Assembly: GCA_040218535.1 (NCBI GenBank)
Contig: JAVJRG010000005.1
Span: forward strand, 1,860,001 to 1,924,000
Reading direction: 5' to 3'
DNA from: Lacipirellulaceae bacterium
GTDB taxonomy: Bacteria; Planctomycetota; Planctomycetia; Pirellulales; Lacipirellulaceae
DNA length: 64,000 nt
The notes under the pieces are model-generated. The model was given only the letters and a program-made list of their open reading frames with translations. It was not told where the DNA came from and did no database searches. Positions 24,662-33,940 of this stretch are shown here, piece after piece. Position 1 is the stretch's first letter. Each line of letters begins with the position of its first letter. The position numbers were made by a program, and so were the translations under genes.

Positions 24662-26940
24662 GTTTTTGCAGGTTCTTTGCTATCGTGAGCCTTTTCGTAG
24701 GCACTTGCGTCCAAGTGTCGAGCCCGTGCACAGCCGGTTCCCCGAAACGGGGTTTTGCTGGCGGCGGCATCGACAACACGTTGGCAACCAACGCGGGGTG
24801 GTTCTACCATTGGGGCCTCGACAAACCAGTTGCGGAGTACGACGCGAACTTCGTCCCCATGTTCTGGGGCGACGGATCGGTGACGACCGCCAACATCAAC
24901 AAGGTGCTTGGCTACGGCGATACGACGCACGTCCTGGGCTTCAACGAACCCGAAAGAAGCAATCAGGCCAATATGACCGTCGCCAATGCGATCAGCCGTT
25001 GGCAAACGCTTGAAGCGGGCTTTGCGGGGTCAGGAATCAAACTCGTCAGCCCAGCAGTTTCTGACAATGGGGCGGGGCAGCAGTGGCTCGCCAACTTCAT
25101 GAATCAGGCTGACAACCTCGGCTTGCAGGTCGATGCCGTTGCGTTCCATTGGTACGGGGTGAACAACCCCAACAATCCGGTGGGAGCGGCCAATCAATTC
25201 TTGAATCGTGTGGATTCCTATCACAATACCTACAACAAACCCGTCTGGATCACCGAGTTCGCGATCCACGATTGGGGCGGTAACTACTCCGATCAGGCGA
25301 TCAGGGAAGCGAATCAGATATTCCTCGAAAATGTCATCCCCGGCCTCGAAGCACGTAACTACGTCGAGGGGTACAGCTTCTACCAATGGTTTAGCGATGC
25401 CATGCTGGTCGAAGGCCCCGACAAGCTGCCAACGATTGTTGGCGACGCATACATCCCAAGTATCGGCGTTGGCGACACGTTCGATCTGGCCGGTCAAAGC
25501 CAAGGGGATGATCGGCTTTACCTCAAGGGCGGCACGGTTGTGAATTCCGGCAGCGTCGTAAACAACGCGGTCCGCTACTTGGATGCCATTTCAGGCACCA
25601 GCAGTTTGAGCGGTACAAGCAACTGGGGAATCACGGGTGAGGGAACCGTTCAGGTGCGTAGCGGAGCAACCCTACGAAAAACGGGAACGAACGAATTGCT
25701 GATTCGTGGCAAACAGGTTATCAACAATGGCATACTCGAAGTGGCTGATGGTTCCCTCTGGCTCAACCGCGAAACTACGATCACCGGGACCGGATCGATG
25801 AGCCTCAAGCCAAACGGGATTCTCACTCTTGGCACGACATTTGACCAAGGTGGTATCGCACTCGCGCAGCCGCTCGACTTGCGTGGTGGGACGATCCACA
25901 GCAACGCGGTGCAAGCCGGTACACATCGCATGGATAATGTAGGGTTTCTACATGCAACCACAACTTTTAAGGGCGACGGGCACTTTACCGCCAATGGACC
26001 TTTGTTTGCCGCTGCGGGTGCTGGTAGTAGCGGCATCGTAAAGCAAGGGTCCGGCGAACTGACGCTCAACGCGGCAAACACGTTTCAAGGAACAACGACT
26101 GTCGCTGACGGGAAGCTCACACTCGGTGCCAACGGATCGATCGCGAATTCGCCGACCATTGAAATCGAGTCTTCTGCAACTTTTGACGTAACCAGTCGCA
26201 GCAACGGTTACGAATTGCAAGGGCAGTCGCTGCTACTACAAGGTCAAGTCGAGGGTGCGCTACAAGCAGACGATGGCTCGATCATTACCGTGACAGACAG
26301 CGGCAGTCTTATCACGGGAGACCTCAGCATTGCGGATGCAACTTTGTCTATCGGTGGAGTTGGATTTAACGAAATGTCGCCGACCCCACAGTCGACCACG
26401 ATGAACCTTCAGGGAAACTACACACAGAATACCGAAGGCTTGTTGCAGGTTGATTTGCTCGATCCCTCGCAACACGATCAACTCAGCGTGTCCGACAGTG
26501 CTGTTCTCGGGGGGACTCTTGAGGTCCAAGCGATTCAGGGTTTTGACGCTGATTTTGGCGACCTCTTCACGATCGTGACAGCCGACGCCGGCATTTCCGG
26601 CGAGTTTGACTCGCTTGTGCTGCCTGACTTGTCTCCAGAAAAAGTGTTTCTCATCGAGTACGGTGAAACGGAAGTGACGCTCGCGGTCGCCGGTTCGCCT
26701 GCCGACTTCGATCTTGACGGAGACGTTGACGGAGACGACCTCAGCCTGTGGCAGACTGAATTCGGCACCCAAGCCGGAGGAGGTTTTCTCGAATGGCAAC
26801 GCGAGCTCGCGATGGGGCCAAATGCTACCTCCTATTTACAATCCGTGCCGGAGCCACATTCCTTGCTTTGCTCGTTGCTGTTTATGTCCTTCATACTTAC
26901 CCAACGCCAATCGAGTAGCTTGCTTCACGAGGCTCGTTAA
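24658..26940 (+). CDS. GH128-like glycoside hydrolase with autotransporter repeats and PEP-CTERM anchor
   Basis: 760 aa secreted enzyme. Short signal peptide, then a TIM-barrel of the Glyco_hydro_cc type (GH128, beta-1,3-glucanases): KRGFAGGGIDN, FVPMFWGDGSV, LGFNEPERSNQANMT with the likely acid/base E97, FHWYG, and WITEFAI with the likely nucleophile E200. From about residue 290 the protein is parallel-beta-like, with an autotransporter-associated repeat (GIVKQGSGELTLNAANTFQG). Near the end are a single dockerin-like loop (DFDLDGDVDGDDLSLW) and a VPEPHSLL anchor. The start overlaps the lipoprotein stop (ATGA). It would cleave a beta-glucan outside the cell if GH128 is right; the substrate is inferred from the family only. 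Confidence 0.82.
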   Translation: MSFCRFFAIVSLFVGTCVQVSSPCTAGSPKRGFAGGGIDNTLATNAGWFYHWGLDKPVAEYDANFVPMFWGDGSVTTANINKVLGYGDTTHVLGFNEPERSNQANMTVANAISRWQTLEAGFAGSGIKLVSPAVSDNGAGQQWLANFMNQADNLGLQVDAVAFHWYGVNNPNNPVGAANQFLNRVDSYHNTYNKPVWITEFAIHDWGGNYSDQAIREANQIFLENVIPGLEARNYVEGYSFYQWFSDAMLVEGPDKLPTIVGDAYIPSIGVGDTFDLAGQSQGDDRLYLKGGTVVNSGSVVNNAVRYLDAISGTSSLSGTSNWGITGEGTVQVRSGATLRKTGTNELLIRGKQVINNGILEVADGSLWLNRETTITGTGSMSLKPNGILTLGTTFDQGGIALAQPLDLRGGTIHSNAVQAGTHRMDNVGFLHATTTFKGDGHFTANGPLFAAAGAGSSGIVKQGSGELTLNAANTFQGTTTVADGKLTLGANGSIANSPTIEIESSATFDVTSRSNGYELQGQSLLLQGQVEGALQADDGSIITVTDSGSLITGDLSIADATLSIGGVGFNEMSPTPQSTTMNLQGNYTQNTEGLLQVDLLDPSQHDQLSVSDSAVLGGTLEVQAIQGFDADFGDLFTIVTADAGISGEFDSLVLPDLSPEKVFLIEYGETEVTLAVAGSPADFDLDGDVDGDDLSLWQTEFGTQAGGGFLEWQRELAMGPNATSYLQSVPEPHSLLCSLLFMSFILTQRQSSSLLHEAR

Positions 26941-26996
26941 GGCGTTTTCAAAGTTGGGTACGTACTTCTTTTCGCGACACCGATTGCGAATGCTCT

Positions 26997-27983
26997 CTAG
27001 GAAAAAGCTTTTCGGAGTAAGGCGAGGCTTTTGGGTATGGCGGTTTCCCAATGCTCTCGACCTTCAAATTCGAGCGACACGTAGCCTCGGTAGCCGTGTT
27101 TTTGCAGGAGCTTCGCAATCCTTGGGTAGTCCAACTCAAGAGTGTACCACTTGCCCCCACCATAGTAGGTTTTCGCCTGCACTAAGACGGCATGAGGTGC
27201 CATCTTCTCCAATCGATCGTAGGGGTCTTCGAGAAAATTGCCCGTGTCGAGCGTGCATTTGAACCACGGCGAATCAAGTGCTTCGACAATGCGAAGTACT
27301 CCCTCGGGCGTTAAGCCTAATCCCCAGTGGTTTTCCAACCCAAGTGTGACGCCACACCTTTCAGCAGTAGGCAGACACTTCTCGAACGCTTCGACGACCC
27401 AACCAAACGCATCCTCGTCGGTATAGCCCTTGAGCTGAGGTTCGACTCCACGATTCTTCATCAGCTCATCGAAACTTCCCGATGTGCCCCAACGGCCTGT
27501 GTTAACCCGCATGGTTGGGATACCCAACTCGTAGGCGAGTTCGATCTGATGAATTGTCTTTTCGAGATTCGCTTGCCTCTTTTCGGCGTCTGGGGAGACA
27601 AACCCCTGATGAGTGCTGAAGCCGCACAGGTCGAGACCATTGACGAAGGCATGCTGCTTGATGCGTTGTAGGCAACCACGCCCCTGGTCATCAAGTTGTT
27701 CTTGAAGTTGGTAGAGGAGAATCTCTACGCCATCGAATCCCATGCGGGCCGCTTCATCAATACACTTGTCAACCGGCACCTTCGAATCGTCATTGAAACG
27801 CCAAAAGGAGTAGGTCGAAACGGCAATTCGATTGGGCACTCTCGGACCTTTGGTAACTCCATCGATCGATGCTGTCGATTCCCCAGTCTCGGCATGTGCC
27901 CGATCGCTTTCGAGTAGCATCGCTCCCGAGGCAGCAGCAAGAAGAAGCTTGCTAGTAAGAAAGTCGCGTCGGCTGGTGGTCAT
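26997..27983 (-). CDS. Sugar phosphate isomerase/epimerase family protein, Tat-exported
   Basis: 328 aa. The N-terminus has a twin-arginine signal (SRRDFLTSKLLLAAASGAMLL). The body is a xylose-isomerase-like TIM barrel (AP endonuclease 2 fold): IAVSTYSFWRF, GFDGVEILLYQL, TLGLENHWG (metal Glu), KCTLDTGNF (metal Asp), YVSLEFEG (metal Glu). Family members isomerise or epimerise sugars or inositols or act on 3-keto sugars. It is the last gene of a minus run with two Gfo/Idh/MocA oxidoreductases and an FGE-like protein, so a role in periplasmic oxidation-linked sugar conversion is plausible. It converges with the GH128-like gene, with 56 bases between stops. Confidence 0.88.
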   Translation of the reverse strand: MTTSRRDFLTSKLLLAAASGAMLLESDRAHAETGESTASIDGVTKGPRVPNRIAVSTYSFWRFNDDSKVPVDKCIDEAARMGFDGVEILLYQLQEQLDDQGRGCLQRIKQHAFVNGLDLCGFSTHQGFVSPDAEKRQANLEKTIHQIELAYELGIPTMRVNTGRWGTSGSFDELMKNRGVEPQLKGYTDEDAFGWVVEAFEKCLPTAERCGVTLGLENHWGLGLTPEGVLRIVEALDSPWFKCTLDTGNFLEDPYDRLEKMAPHAVLVQAKTYYGGGKWYTLELDYPRIAKLLQKHGYRGYVSLEFEGREHWETAIPKSLALLRKAFS

Positions 27984-28036
27984 TGGTCTACCTTGTGGGG
28001 ATCCGCGCTCAATTTAGGAGAGGTGAAGATATGAAC

Positions 28037-29077
28037 TCAAGACGCCCGCAGGTTATCTGTCTCGGCGTGGCAAATCTGAATGGCATCGCGAGCTAAGTCG
28101 CAGGCTAGAGGACCAGCTTCGGCTTCGCCTGACATCGTTTTGACAGCGTGTTGCAGTTCTGCTTGAAAGGCGTTCATCGGATCGCCATCGCCAAGGTCTA
28201 CATGATGGGCCCTACCCGAATCGTCAAACAACGTGGGTGGGCAGTTGTAGGCTGCCACATCTTCTCCCGCAGCATTTCTCGTGACTGAGAACTCAAATGC
28301 CAACGTCGCACGCTCCAGTTGGATCTCGAAACCTTGCAGGAAGGGCCGGCTCTGTTGATCAATGACCCCACCAACCGCATGAACGACTCTGCCACCTTCG
28401 AACTCGAAGAGCGAATGCCAACGCTTTGCCAAGTTGTTCTTAGTGGTTCCTCGCGTAGTTACTGTCTGGGGTTCGCCGAAGAGAAGGCGAATCAAATGCG
28501 CATCGTGAACATGAAGATCAAGCATCGGTCCGCCGACGGCTTTCGCATCCCAAAAATGAGTCAGCCAGGCCGGGTCGGAAATGACACGCTTGAAAGAGCC
28601 GCCCAGCAGTTGTCCGTGCTTGCCAGAGTGAATCTCTTGAAGTGCCCAGGCATATTCGGGAAAGAAGGGTAAGACGTGGCCGATCAACAGTTGTCGATCA
28701 TGTGACTTGGCGGCTGCTGCCATGCGGTCGCAATCTTCGACCGACATCGCCATGGGCTTTTCGCAAAAGACATCTCTTCCCGCTTTCAGGGCTTTGATCG
28801 CGACATCGGCGTGCAACGCAGGAGGTAGCGTAATATCCACCAGATCAACTTGAGGATCACTAATCAGTTGCTCAGCCGACTCGTAGACATTAATCCCCGT
28901 CAAATCCATCTGCTGGCCAGGGGGACCGAAGTTGCCTTGAATACCCGTCCAATCTCCTGCCAAGCGATCGCGATTGCTGTCACACAAAGCAACCACTTGA
29001 GCATCACGGATCTTGGCATAGCTCAGATAGTGCACCATGCCCATGAAACCAAGACCGACAATTCCTACGCGCTTCAT
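28037..29077 (-). CDS. Gfo/Idh/MocA family oxidoreductase (cytosolic)
   Basis: 346 aa NAD(P)-dependent dehydrogenase. Rossmann motif at the start (VGIVGLGFMG), then the family's EKP motif (VFCEKPMAMS), with the active-site Lys in EKP. The C-terminal domain has DLHVHDAHLIRLLFG. No signal peptide, in contrast to the paralogue at 30359. The ATG at 29077 is chosen since GAGG lies seven bases upstream and the Rossmann motif starts there; an upstream extension to 29158 is not supported. It probably oxidises or reduces a sugar or inositol derivative. It sits 103 bases after the FGE-like gene and 53 bases before the isomerase. Confidence 0.9.
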   Translation of the reverse strand: MKRVGIVGLGFMGMVHYLSYAKIRDAQVVALCDSNRDRLAGDWTGIQGNFGPPGQQMDLTGINVYESAEQLISDPQVDLVDITLPPALHADVAIKALKAGRDVFCEKPMAMSVEDCDRMAAAAKSHDRQLLIGHVLPFFPEYAWALQEIHSGKHGQLLGGSFKRVISDPAWLTHFWDAKAVGGPMLDLHVHDAHLIRLLFGEPQTVTTRGTTKNNLAKRWHSLFEFEGGRVVHAVGGVIDQQSRPFLQGFEIQLERATLAFEFSVTRNAAGEDVAAYNCPPTLFDDSGRAHHVDLGDGDPMNAFQAELQHAVKTMSGEAEAGPLACDLARDAIQICHAETDNLRAS

Positions 29078-29180
29078 CCCATTGCCTCGTTTGGATTCAC
29101 CAAAATGGATTCTATTATTTTCAAATAGCCGATCAACATGGGTAATTCCCCCTAACAAAAGTCAATCATCGCTTGAGAAT

Positions 29181-30359
29181 CTACTGCAAAGCTTTGATCG
29201 CCTTCGGCAAATCAGGATCAATGATCCCACGTTTGCCTCGCCCTTCCTTGTCGATGCGGCGATCAGCATCGCGTTGAATCTCCTCAAGGTCAGCATCCCA
29301 AAAGTTCGACCACTGCGACTTCGGCGGGGGATGCACGGGCCGCACGATGCGAAAGCCCACGGTTTGGCCTTCATCGCTGGCAAACCACCAGGGGCTCTTG
29401 GGCGTGTTGGGATCGTAGGACCGCCATTGGTCGTCATCCGATGCCAGCCGCGCTGCGGATCGTAAGCGGGCCGGGTCTTCCGAATACCAGCTTCCGCCAC
29501 GCAGAACTCTTGGGAACCGCTTCGTTGGCCAATTCACAGCGAGATCGCCCTGCTGCTGAGCAGCGGCCAGTTTAGCGTAGCCTTTCTCTTCGTACCCGTC
29601 GATCACCCATTCCCAAACGTTCCCGTGCATATCGAGCAAACCCCACGGGTTCGGCTTGAACTGCCCAACCTTGGCAGTTACATAGTCTTCCTCAGCATTT
29701 TCGTAGTACCAGGCGTACTGGGGAAGTTGGCTTGGGTCGTCTCCGAAGTAATAAGCCGTCTGGGTGCCTGCGCGGCAAGCGTACTCCCACTCTGCCTCTG
29801 TCGGCAGTCGATAAAAATCACCCGTCAAAAGGCTGAGCCATTTGGTGTACTGCTTGGCAGCAAATTGGCTCATTGAGACCGCAGGCTGGCGCGGATCGTC
29901 CCCGGTCTCGAACGTGAAGCCCGGATCATAGAGCTTTGACGGGGCGGTCACGGCGTCTACTTGGTTTTCTACGGTGACCTGCCTCAGTCCTTGGTCGTTG
30001 AACTTCTCGAAGACGTTGGTGAGTTTGGTGAACTCGAGATACTCGCCCCAGGTGACTTCATGCTTCCCCATCCAAAAGGGCTCGACATTGATCTCGACTT
30101 GTGGGCCCTCGTCTGCACTTCTTCCTGGTTCGCTAGCAGGGCTGCCGAGAGTAAACTTGCCCGCGGGAATCGGAAGCATCTCAAAGGAGACCTCTGTGCC
30201 TGGAATGGTTTCCAGATAAGGAACCATCGCCTTGCCTGCAGTACTCTTTGCTGTTTTTAGCGCGGTAACTTCGGCGGCCTCTCTAAACGGCAAGGAGGGC
30301 CAATGAGCTAACAAGCACAGGAAAGTCAACCAGAACACGATAGCGGTTCCCAAACGCAT
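29181..30359 (-). CDS. Formylglycine-generating-enzyme-like (SUMF1 fold) protein without the copper cysteines
   Basis: 392 aa with an N-terminal hydrophobic signal or anchor (MRLGTAIVFWLTFLCLLA). The SUMF1/FGE-sulfatase fold is clear: MLPIPAGKFTLGSPASEPGRSADEGP, MGKHEVTWGEYLEF, RLPTEAEWEYACRAGT, NPWGLLDMHGNVWEWV, RVLRGGSWYSEDPARLRSAARL, VGFRIVRP. True FGEs have two active-site cysteines between GGS and the final GFRC; here that stretch has none and GFR is followed by Ile. It is therefore probably not a sulfatase maturase. The ATG at 30359 overlaps the stop of the upstream oxidoreductase (TGATG), so translation is coupled. A C-terminal charged segment rich in D/R/K (residues about 350-392) is unusual. 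Confidence 0.85.
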   Translation of the reverse strand: MRLGTAIVFWLTFLCLLAHWPSLPFREAAEVTALKTAKSTAGKAMVPYLETIPGTEVSFEMLPIPAGKFTLGSPASEPGRSADEGPQVEINVEPFWMGKHEVTWGEYLEFTKLTNVFEKFNDQGLRQVTVENQVDAVTAPSKLYDPGFTFETGDDPRQPAVSMSQFAAKQYTKWLSLLTGDFYRLPTEAEWEYACRAGTQTAYYFGDDPSQLPQYAWYYENAEEDYVTAKVGQFKPNPWGLLDMHGNVWEWVIDGYEEKGYAKLAAAQQQGDLAVNWPTKRFPRVLRGGSWYSEDPARLRSAARLASDDDQWRSYDPNTPKSPWWFASDEGQTVGFRIVRPVHPPPKSQWSNFWDADLEEIQRDADRRIDKEGRGKRGIIDPDLPKAIKALQ

Positions 30360-31648
30360 CAAACCGAGAATTCCTTTCCTGGAATGGCAACCTCTGGTTC
30401 GGGCAGATCTGACCATGCGTACTCAGTAGGACCAAGGCGCTCTTCGCTGTTGTAGCATTCGTCCCAACCCAGGGTCTTGCCGCTGTAGGCGGCCATACGA
30501 CCCATTAATCCGATCATCGTGCTGTTACACATATAATGGCCGTCGTTGATCGGCTCGCCTGCGCGAATACTCCTGAAGAGGTGTTCATGTTCAACGCGAT
30601 ACATGCTCGGTTTCGGGCCACGGTAACGCCAAGTTTTCCCTTCGGCAGGCATTATCTTATTGCGCAATATTTGTGCTTTTCCCTTGGTGCCAAGAACAAG
30701 CTCATCAACATGCGTTGAAGTTCCATCTTGCTGGCGGCAGGTGAAATACACGTGTTGGCCAGTGGGGTACTTATAGAATACGGTGAAATGATCGTAGACG
30801 TGGCCATACTTGGGGTCGGTCCGTTGCTGACGACCACCCAATGCCATCGCCGATTCGGGTTGAATGTCGCCCAAGAGCCAAGCCGTCTTATCGAGAGAAT
30901 GAACGGCCTGCTCTAAAATGTGATCGCCTGAGAGCCAGGTGTAGTAGAGCCAGTTTCGCAGTTGGTATTCCATCCGGCTCCACTCAGGTTTGTCACCCCG
31001 ATGCCAAAGCGTATTCGCGTTGTAACTCGACTCAATGGCGACCAAATCGCCAATGACCTTCTCTTCCAAGACTTGCCGCATGGTTTCACGAACCCCCAGG
31101 TCGTACCGCCAGCAGAGTCCAGAAACGATCGAGAGGGAATTCTCTTTCGCCTTCTTGCAACTCTCGATGACACTCCGTACTCCGGGAGCATCCACGGCGA
31201 CGGGTTTCTCGACGAGGACGTGCCTGCCCTTCTCGACGGCGTAGGCCAAGTGTCTTGGGCGAAAGTGGGGCGGGGTTGTTAGCAGCACTACGTCGCAGAC
31301 ATCAATAACCAGTTTGTAATTCTCGAAACCGCTGAAAACGTGTTCCTCATCAACGGTGACTCGATCTCCAAATTCCTTGCTCCTCTTGAGATCCTTGAGG
31401 CACTGCTCTGCTCGATCCAAAAAAACATCACCCACGGCCACAAGCTTGGCATGGGGATCAGCCGCCAAAGCATCAATCGCAGCTCCTGTCCCTCGCCCCC
31501 CGCACCCAACAAGTCCAATACGGAGCGTTTCATCAACGCCGGAATGCACCCCCGAAGTTTCAGCGAGTGCACTCGTCACACTAAGGGCAGCGACCCCTGC
31601 AGATGACTTCAAGAAATGGCGTCGCGAATCGACACTTGGAGTTGCCAT
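30359..31648 (-). CDS. Gfo/Idh/MocA family oxidoreductase, Tat-exported
   Basis: 429 aa. Twin-arginine signal (SRRHFLKSSAGVAALS), Rossmann motif (IGLVGCGGRGTG), EKP motif (HVLVEKPVAV) and C-terminal segments RNWLYYTWLSGDHILEQAVHSLD and YVYFTCRQQDGT-like signatures of the planctomycete exported subgroup. Exported members carry their cofactor through Tat and are proposed to act on sugars or glycosides in the periplasm; the exact reaction is unknown. It is the first gene of the minus run 31648-26997, and its stop overlaps the ATG of the FGE-like gene. The promoter should lie in 31649-31760. Confidence 0.9.
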   Translation of the reverse strand: MATPSVDSRRHFLKSSAGVAALSVTSALAETSGVHSGVDETLRIGLVGCGGRGTGAAIDALAADPHAKLVAVGDVFLDRAEQCLKDLKRSKEFGDRVTVDEEHVFSGFENYKLVIDVCDVVLLTTPPHFRPRHLAYAVEKGRHVLVEKPVAVDAPGVRSVIESCKKAKENSLSIVSGLCWRYDLGVRETMRQVLEEKVIGDLVAIESSYNANTLWHRGDKPEWSRMEYQLRNWLYYTWLSGDHILEQAVHSLDKTAWLLGDIQPESAMALGGRQQRTDPKYGHVYDHFTVFYKYPTGQHVYFTCRQQDGTSTHVDELVLGTKGKAQILRNKIMPAEGKTWRYRGPKPSMYRVEHEHLFRSIRAGEPINDGHYMCNSTMIGLMGRMAAYSGKTLGWDECYNSEERLGPTEYAWSDLPEPEVAIPGKEFSV

Positions 31649-31939
31649 GATTACAAACTCTGCTGTTGAAGAACCGAATCGAGATCAGAATTGCAATAAC
31701 TGATTTGTAACTTTTTTTAGGTTATGGCATCTATTCTTCTCATTCCAGTCCCGTCACGCTAGCCTTTGACCGGCGACAGTCTTTTGTCCCTAGATCATTC
31801 GACTTGTGCCTCTTGCGCTGGAATCGATGCCGAGAAGCTCAAATTTGGTCGCTTGACCGTCAAACTCAAACCGCTCATTCGATGTCAAGAAGGAGCGAAG
31901 TACCTGCCTGTAACTCTGACGACAATGACTCATTGCTTT
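31649..31939. other. Intergenic stretch upstream of the oxidoreductase operon
   Basis: About 290 bases with no supported gene. An AT-rich segment near 31700-31735 may hold the promoter of the minus-strand operon. A 78-codon open frame on the plus strand across 31766-32002 starts at TTG, lacks a ribosome binding site and overlaps the IS3 remnant, so I do not call it. Together with 32165-32455, also empty, it frames the transposase remnant. Confidence 0.35.
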
Positions 31940-32164
31940 TTACTTGAGCCGCTTTTTTTCTTCTTCGAGCTTCTTGAGGCGAACGGTCTCTTCGCTCTTT
32001 AGCCCACCGTACTGCTTCCGCCAGCGAACGAACGTCGATTCGCTAATCTCAAGGGCTTGCAGCACGGCTGCTAGCTCCTTGCCAGCATGGGGCTTCGCAT
32101 CCGCATCGCGCAGCTTCTGCACGATCTGCTTGGGACTGTCGCGTCGTCTTCGTTTCGTACTCAC
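31940..32164 (-). pseudogene. IS3-family OrfA transposase remnant
   Basis: 74-residue frame beginning GTG AGT ACG behind AGGAG. It matches IS3-family OrfA proteins: basic start KRRRRDSPKQIVQKLRDAD, helix-turn-helix around LEISESTFVRWRKQYGG, then KSEETVRLKKLEEEKKRLK. Full OrfA proteins continue roughly 15 residues further, and OrfB should follow; here a stop cuts it and no OrfB is seen on either side. The A7-G run at the end of the frame (31953-31959 as T7) looks like the slippery heptamer used for OrfA-OrfB frameshifting. A minus-one shift leads only to a short frame without integrase motifs. I see no terminal inverted repeats. Dead element or domesticated HTH protein. Confidence 0.75.
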
Positions 32165-32455
32165 CTAAGGGGCTCCTCGCCCATCGTGCTCTAGAAACCT
32201 GCATAGCCGATGGATCAGATTTTCAATAGCAGACCAACAGCAAGAAGTTAGTCAAGGCGATATCATTTCAAGGTGTTATTTCCTACCGTGCTTGCAATCT
32301 GAATGAATGGCGGTAAGCTCCGATAAAGTTGACTCAAAGAAAGAAACGATTCGACCTGCCAAGATCATGCGGTATCTCAGCATAAGCCCTGAAACATCCT
32401 TGCGTTGTAGTTGTCGGCGTTCGAGGCTTGTTGTGTAAAGAGACAGAGGTGCGTT

Positions 32456-33883
32456 TTGCTTCATGGAACATTGTCGCTAGTTGCAGTTGGCGGCTTTATC
32501 GTCGTGATGATTGTGGTTGGCGTTCTGGCGGGGAGACGAGCCACTGGATCGGAAGAATTCCTCGTAGCTGGCCGGTCGCTGCCGCTTTGGCTCTGCACGG
32601 CTACATTAACGGCCACTTGGATGGGGGCTGGTACCGTGATCGGGGCCGCTGGAGCGGCTTACGAAGGCGGCATTTTGGGAGTCATTGCTGACCCGTTTGG
32701 GGCTGCTCTTTGTCTGACGATTGCCGGAACGTTCTATGTCCGTACGTTGCGCCGGATGCAGTTGCTCACCATTGCCGACTTTTTCCAGCTACGATTCAGT
32801 TCCAGCGTGGGAATCCTTTCCAGCGTTGCCCTGATTGTGCTGTACGTGGGATGGACTGCTGTCCAATTCAAAGCTTTCGGAACGGTCGCCGGTTCGCTGG
32901 TCGAGGTTGACCCCAGGCTAGCGATTTCTTTAGGTGCGGTGATCATATTGATCTACACCGCAACGGGTGGCATGTGGGCGGTTGCGTTTACCGACGCGAT
33001 CCAGATTGTTCTGCTGCTGGTCGGACTGGTGATCATGCTGCCTTTGGTTGTTAGTAGTCTGGGAGGATTCGATGCCACGTTTGCGAAGCTCTCGACGGAG
33101 CAATTGCGCTTTACGCCAAGTGAGCCCACCGGTGCCGCGTGGCTCGAATACGTGCGTGCTTGGCTAATCATTGGACTTGGAAGCATCGCCACGCAAGACT
33201 TAATGCAGCGCAGCTTTTCTGCTCGTAGCGAGTCGGTCGCACAGGGATCTGCCTACATCGCTGCCGTGCTGTATCTTACTTTTGGGATGATTCCTGTGCT
33301 GCTCGGCTTGATCGGTGCTCACGCAATGCCAGGACTAGAAGACCCTGAAATGATTGTGCCTGAGTTGGCGTCGCAGCACCTTCACCCCGTCGGCGCGGTG
33401 ATTCTCGTCGGAGCGTTGCTCGCCGCAGTGATGAGTAGTGCTGACAGTGCGTTACTCGCTCCCGCGAGTGTTTTGAGTGCGAACATTCTACCTTTGTTCC
33501 GCCCTAACGCCTCTGAAAAACTCTCATTTGCCGTGGCGCGTTGGTCCATTCCAGTGATTGGCATGGCTGCGTTGGTCGTTGCATTGACGGCCGATAAAAT
33601 CTACGACCTGATGCTCAGCTCGTTCGAGCTGCCACTGGTGAGCTTGTTTGTGCCGTTCACAGCTGGCATTTGGTGGAAACGGGCCAACGCGACCGGCGCG
33701 CTCGCATCGATGCTCACCGGCGGAGTGGTGTGGGGACTTTGCCTAGCATTTGCTGGAGACTTGCCAGCCGAGCTCGTTGGGTTAGGGGCAAGCGCGTTGG
33801 CCTTGTTCGTCGTTTCGCTTGCCACCCAGCGGAGCGATCCGCCACGACCGCTGACTGATCGTGATGGAAAAGTCCTTGCTTAG
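32456..33883 (+). CDS. Sodium:solute symporter family transporter
   Basis: 475 aa integral membrane protein of the SSS (SLC5) family with about 13 hydrophobic segments. Visible family features are GFIVVMIVVGVLAGRRATGSEEFLVAGRSL at the first helix and loop, TATWMGAGTVIG, YTATGGMWAVAFTDAIQ and GALLAAVMSSADSALLAPAS (sodium-site segment). The start is probably the TTG at 32456 with AGAGG seven bases upstream. An earlier TTG at 32411 lacks a ribosome binding site, and no ATG is in frame. The solute is unknown: family members carry sugars, amino acids, nucleobases or carboxylates. It is convergent with the catabolic genes at 33941-37575, which suggests it imports their substrate (inference). Confidence 0.85.
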   Translation: MLHGTLSLVAVGGFIVVMIVVGVLAGRRATGSEEFLVAGRSLPLWLCTATLTATWMGAGTVIGAAGAAYEGGILGVIADPFGAALCLTIAGTFYVRTLRRMQLLTIADFFQLRFSSSVGILSSVALIVLYVGWTAVQFKAFGTVAGSLVEVDPRLAISLGAVIILIYTATGGMWAVAFTDAIQIVLLLVGLVIMLPLVVSSLGGFDATFAKLSTEQLRFTPSEPTGAAWLEYVRAWLIIGLGSIATQDLMQRSFSARSESVAQGSAYIAAVLYLTFGMIPVLLGLIGAHAMPGLEDPEMIVPELASQHLHPVGAVILVGALLAAVMSSADSALLAPASVLSANILPLFRPNASEKLSFAVARWSIPVIGMAALVVALTADKIYDLMLSSFELPLVSLFVPFTAGIWWKRANATGALASMLTGGVVWGLCLAFAGDLPAELVGLGASALALFVVSLATQRSDPPRPLTDRDGKVLA

Positions 33884-33940
33884 CTAGACGAAGCTCAGTG
33901 TTTTTGGTGAGTCGCAGTCCTTCGACGATTTGGAAATCGA

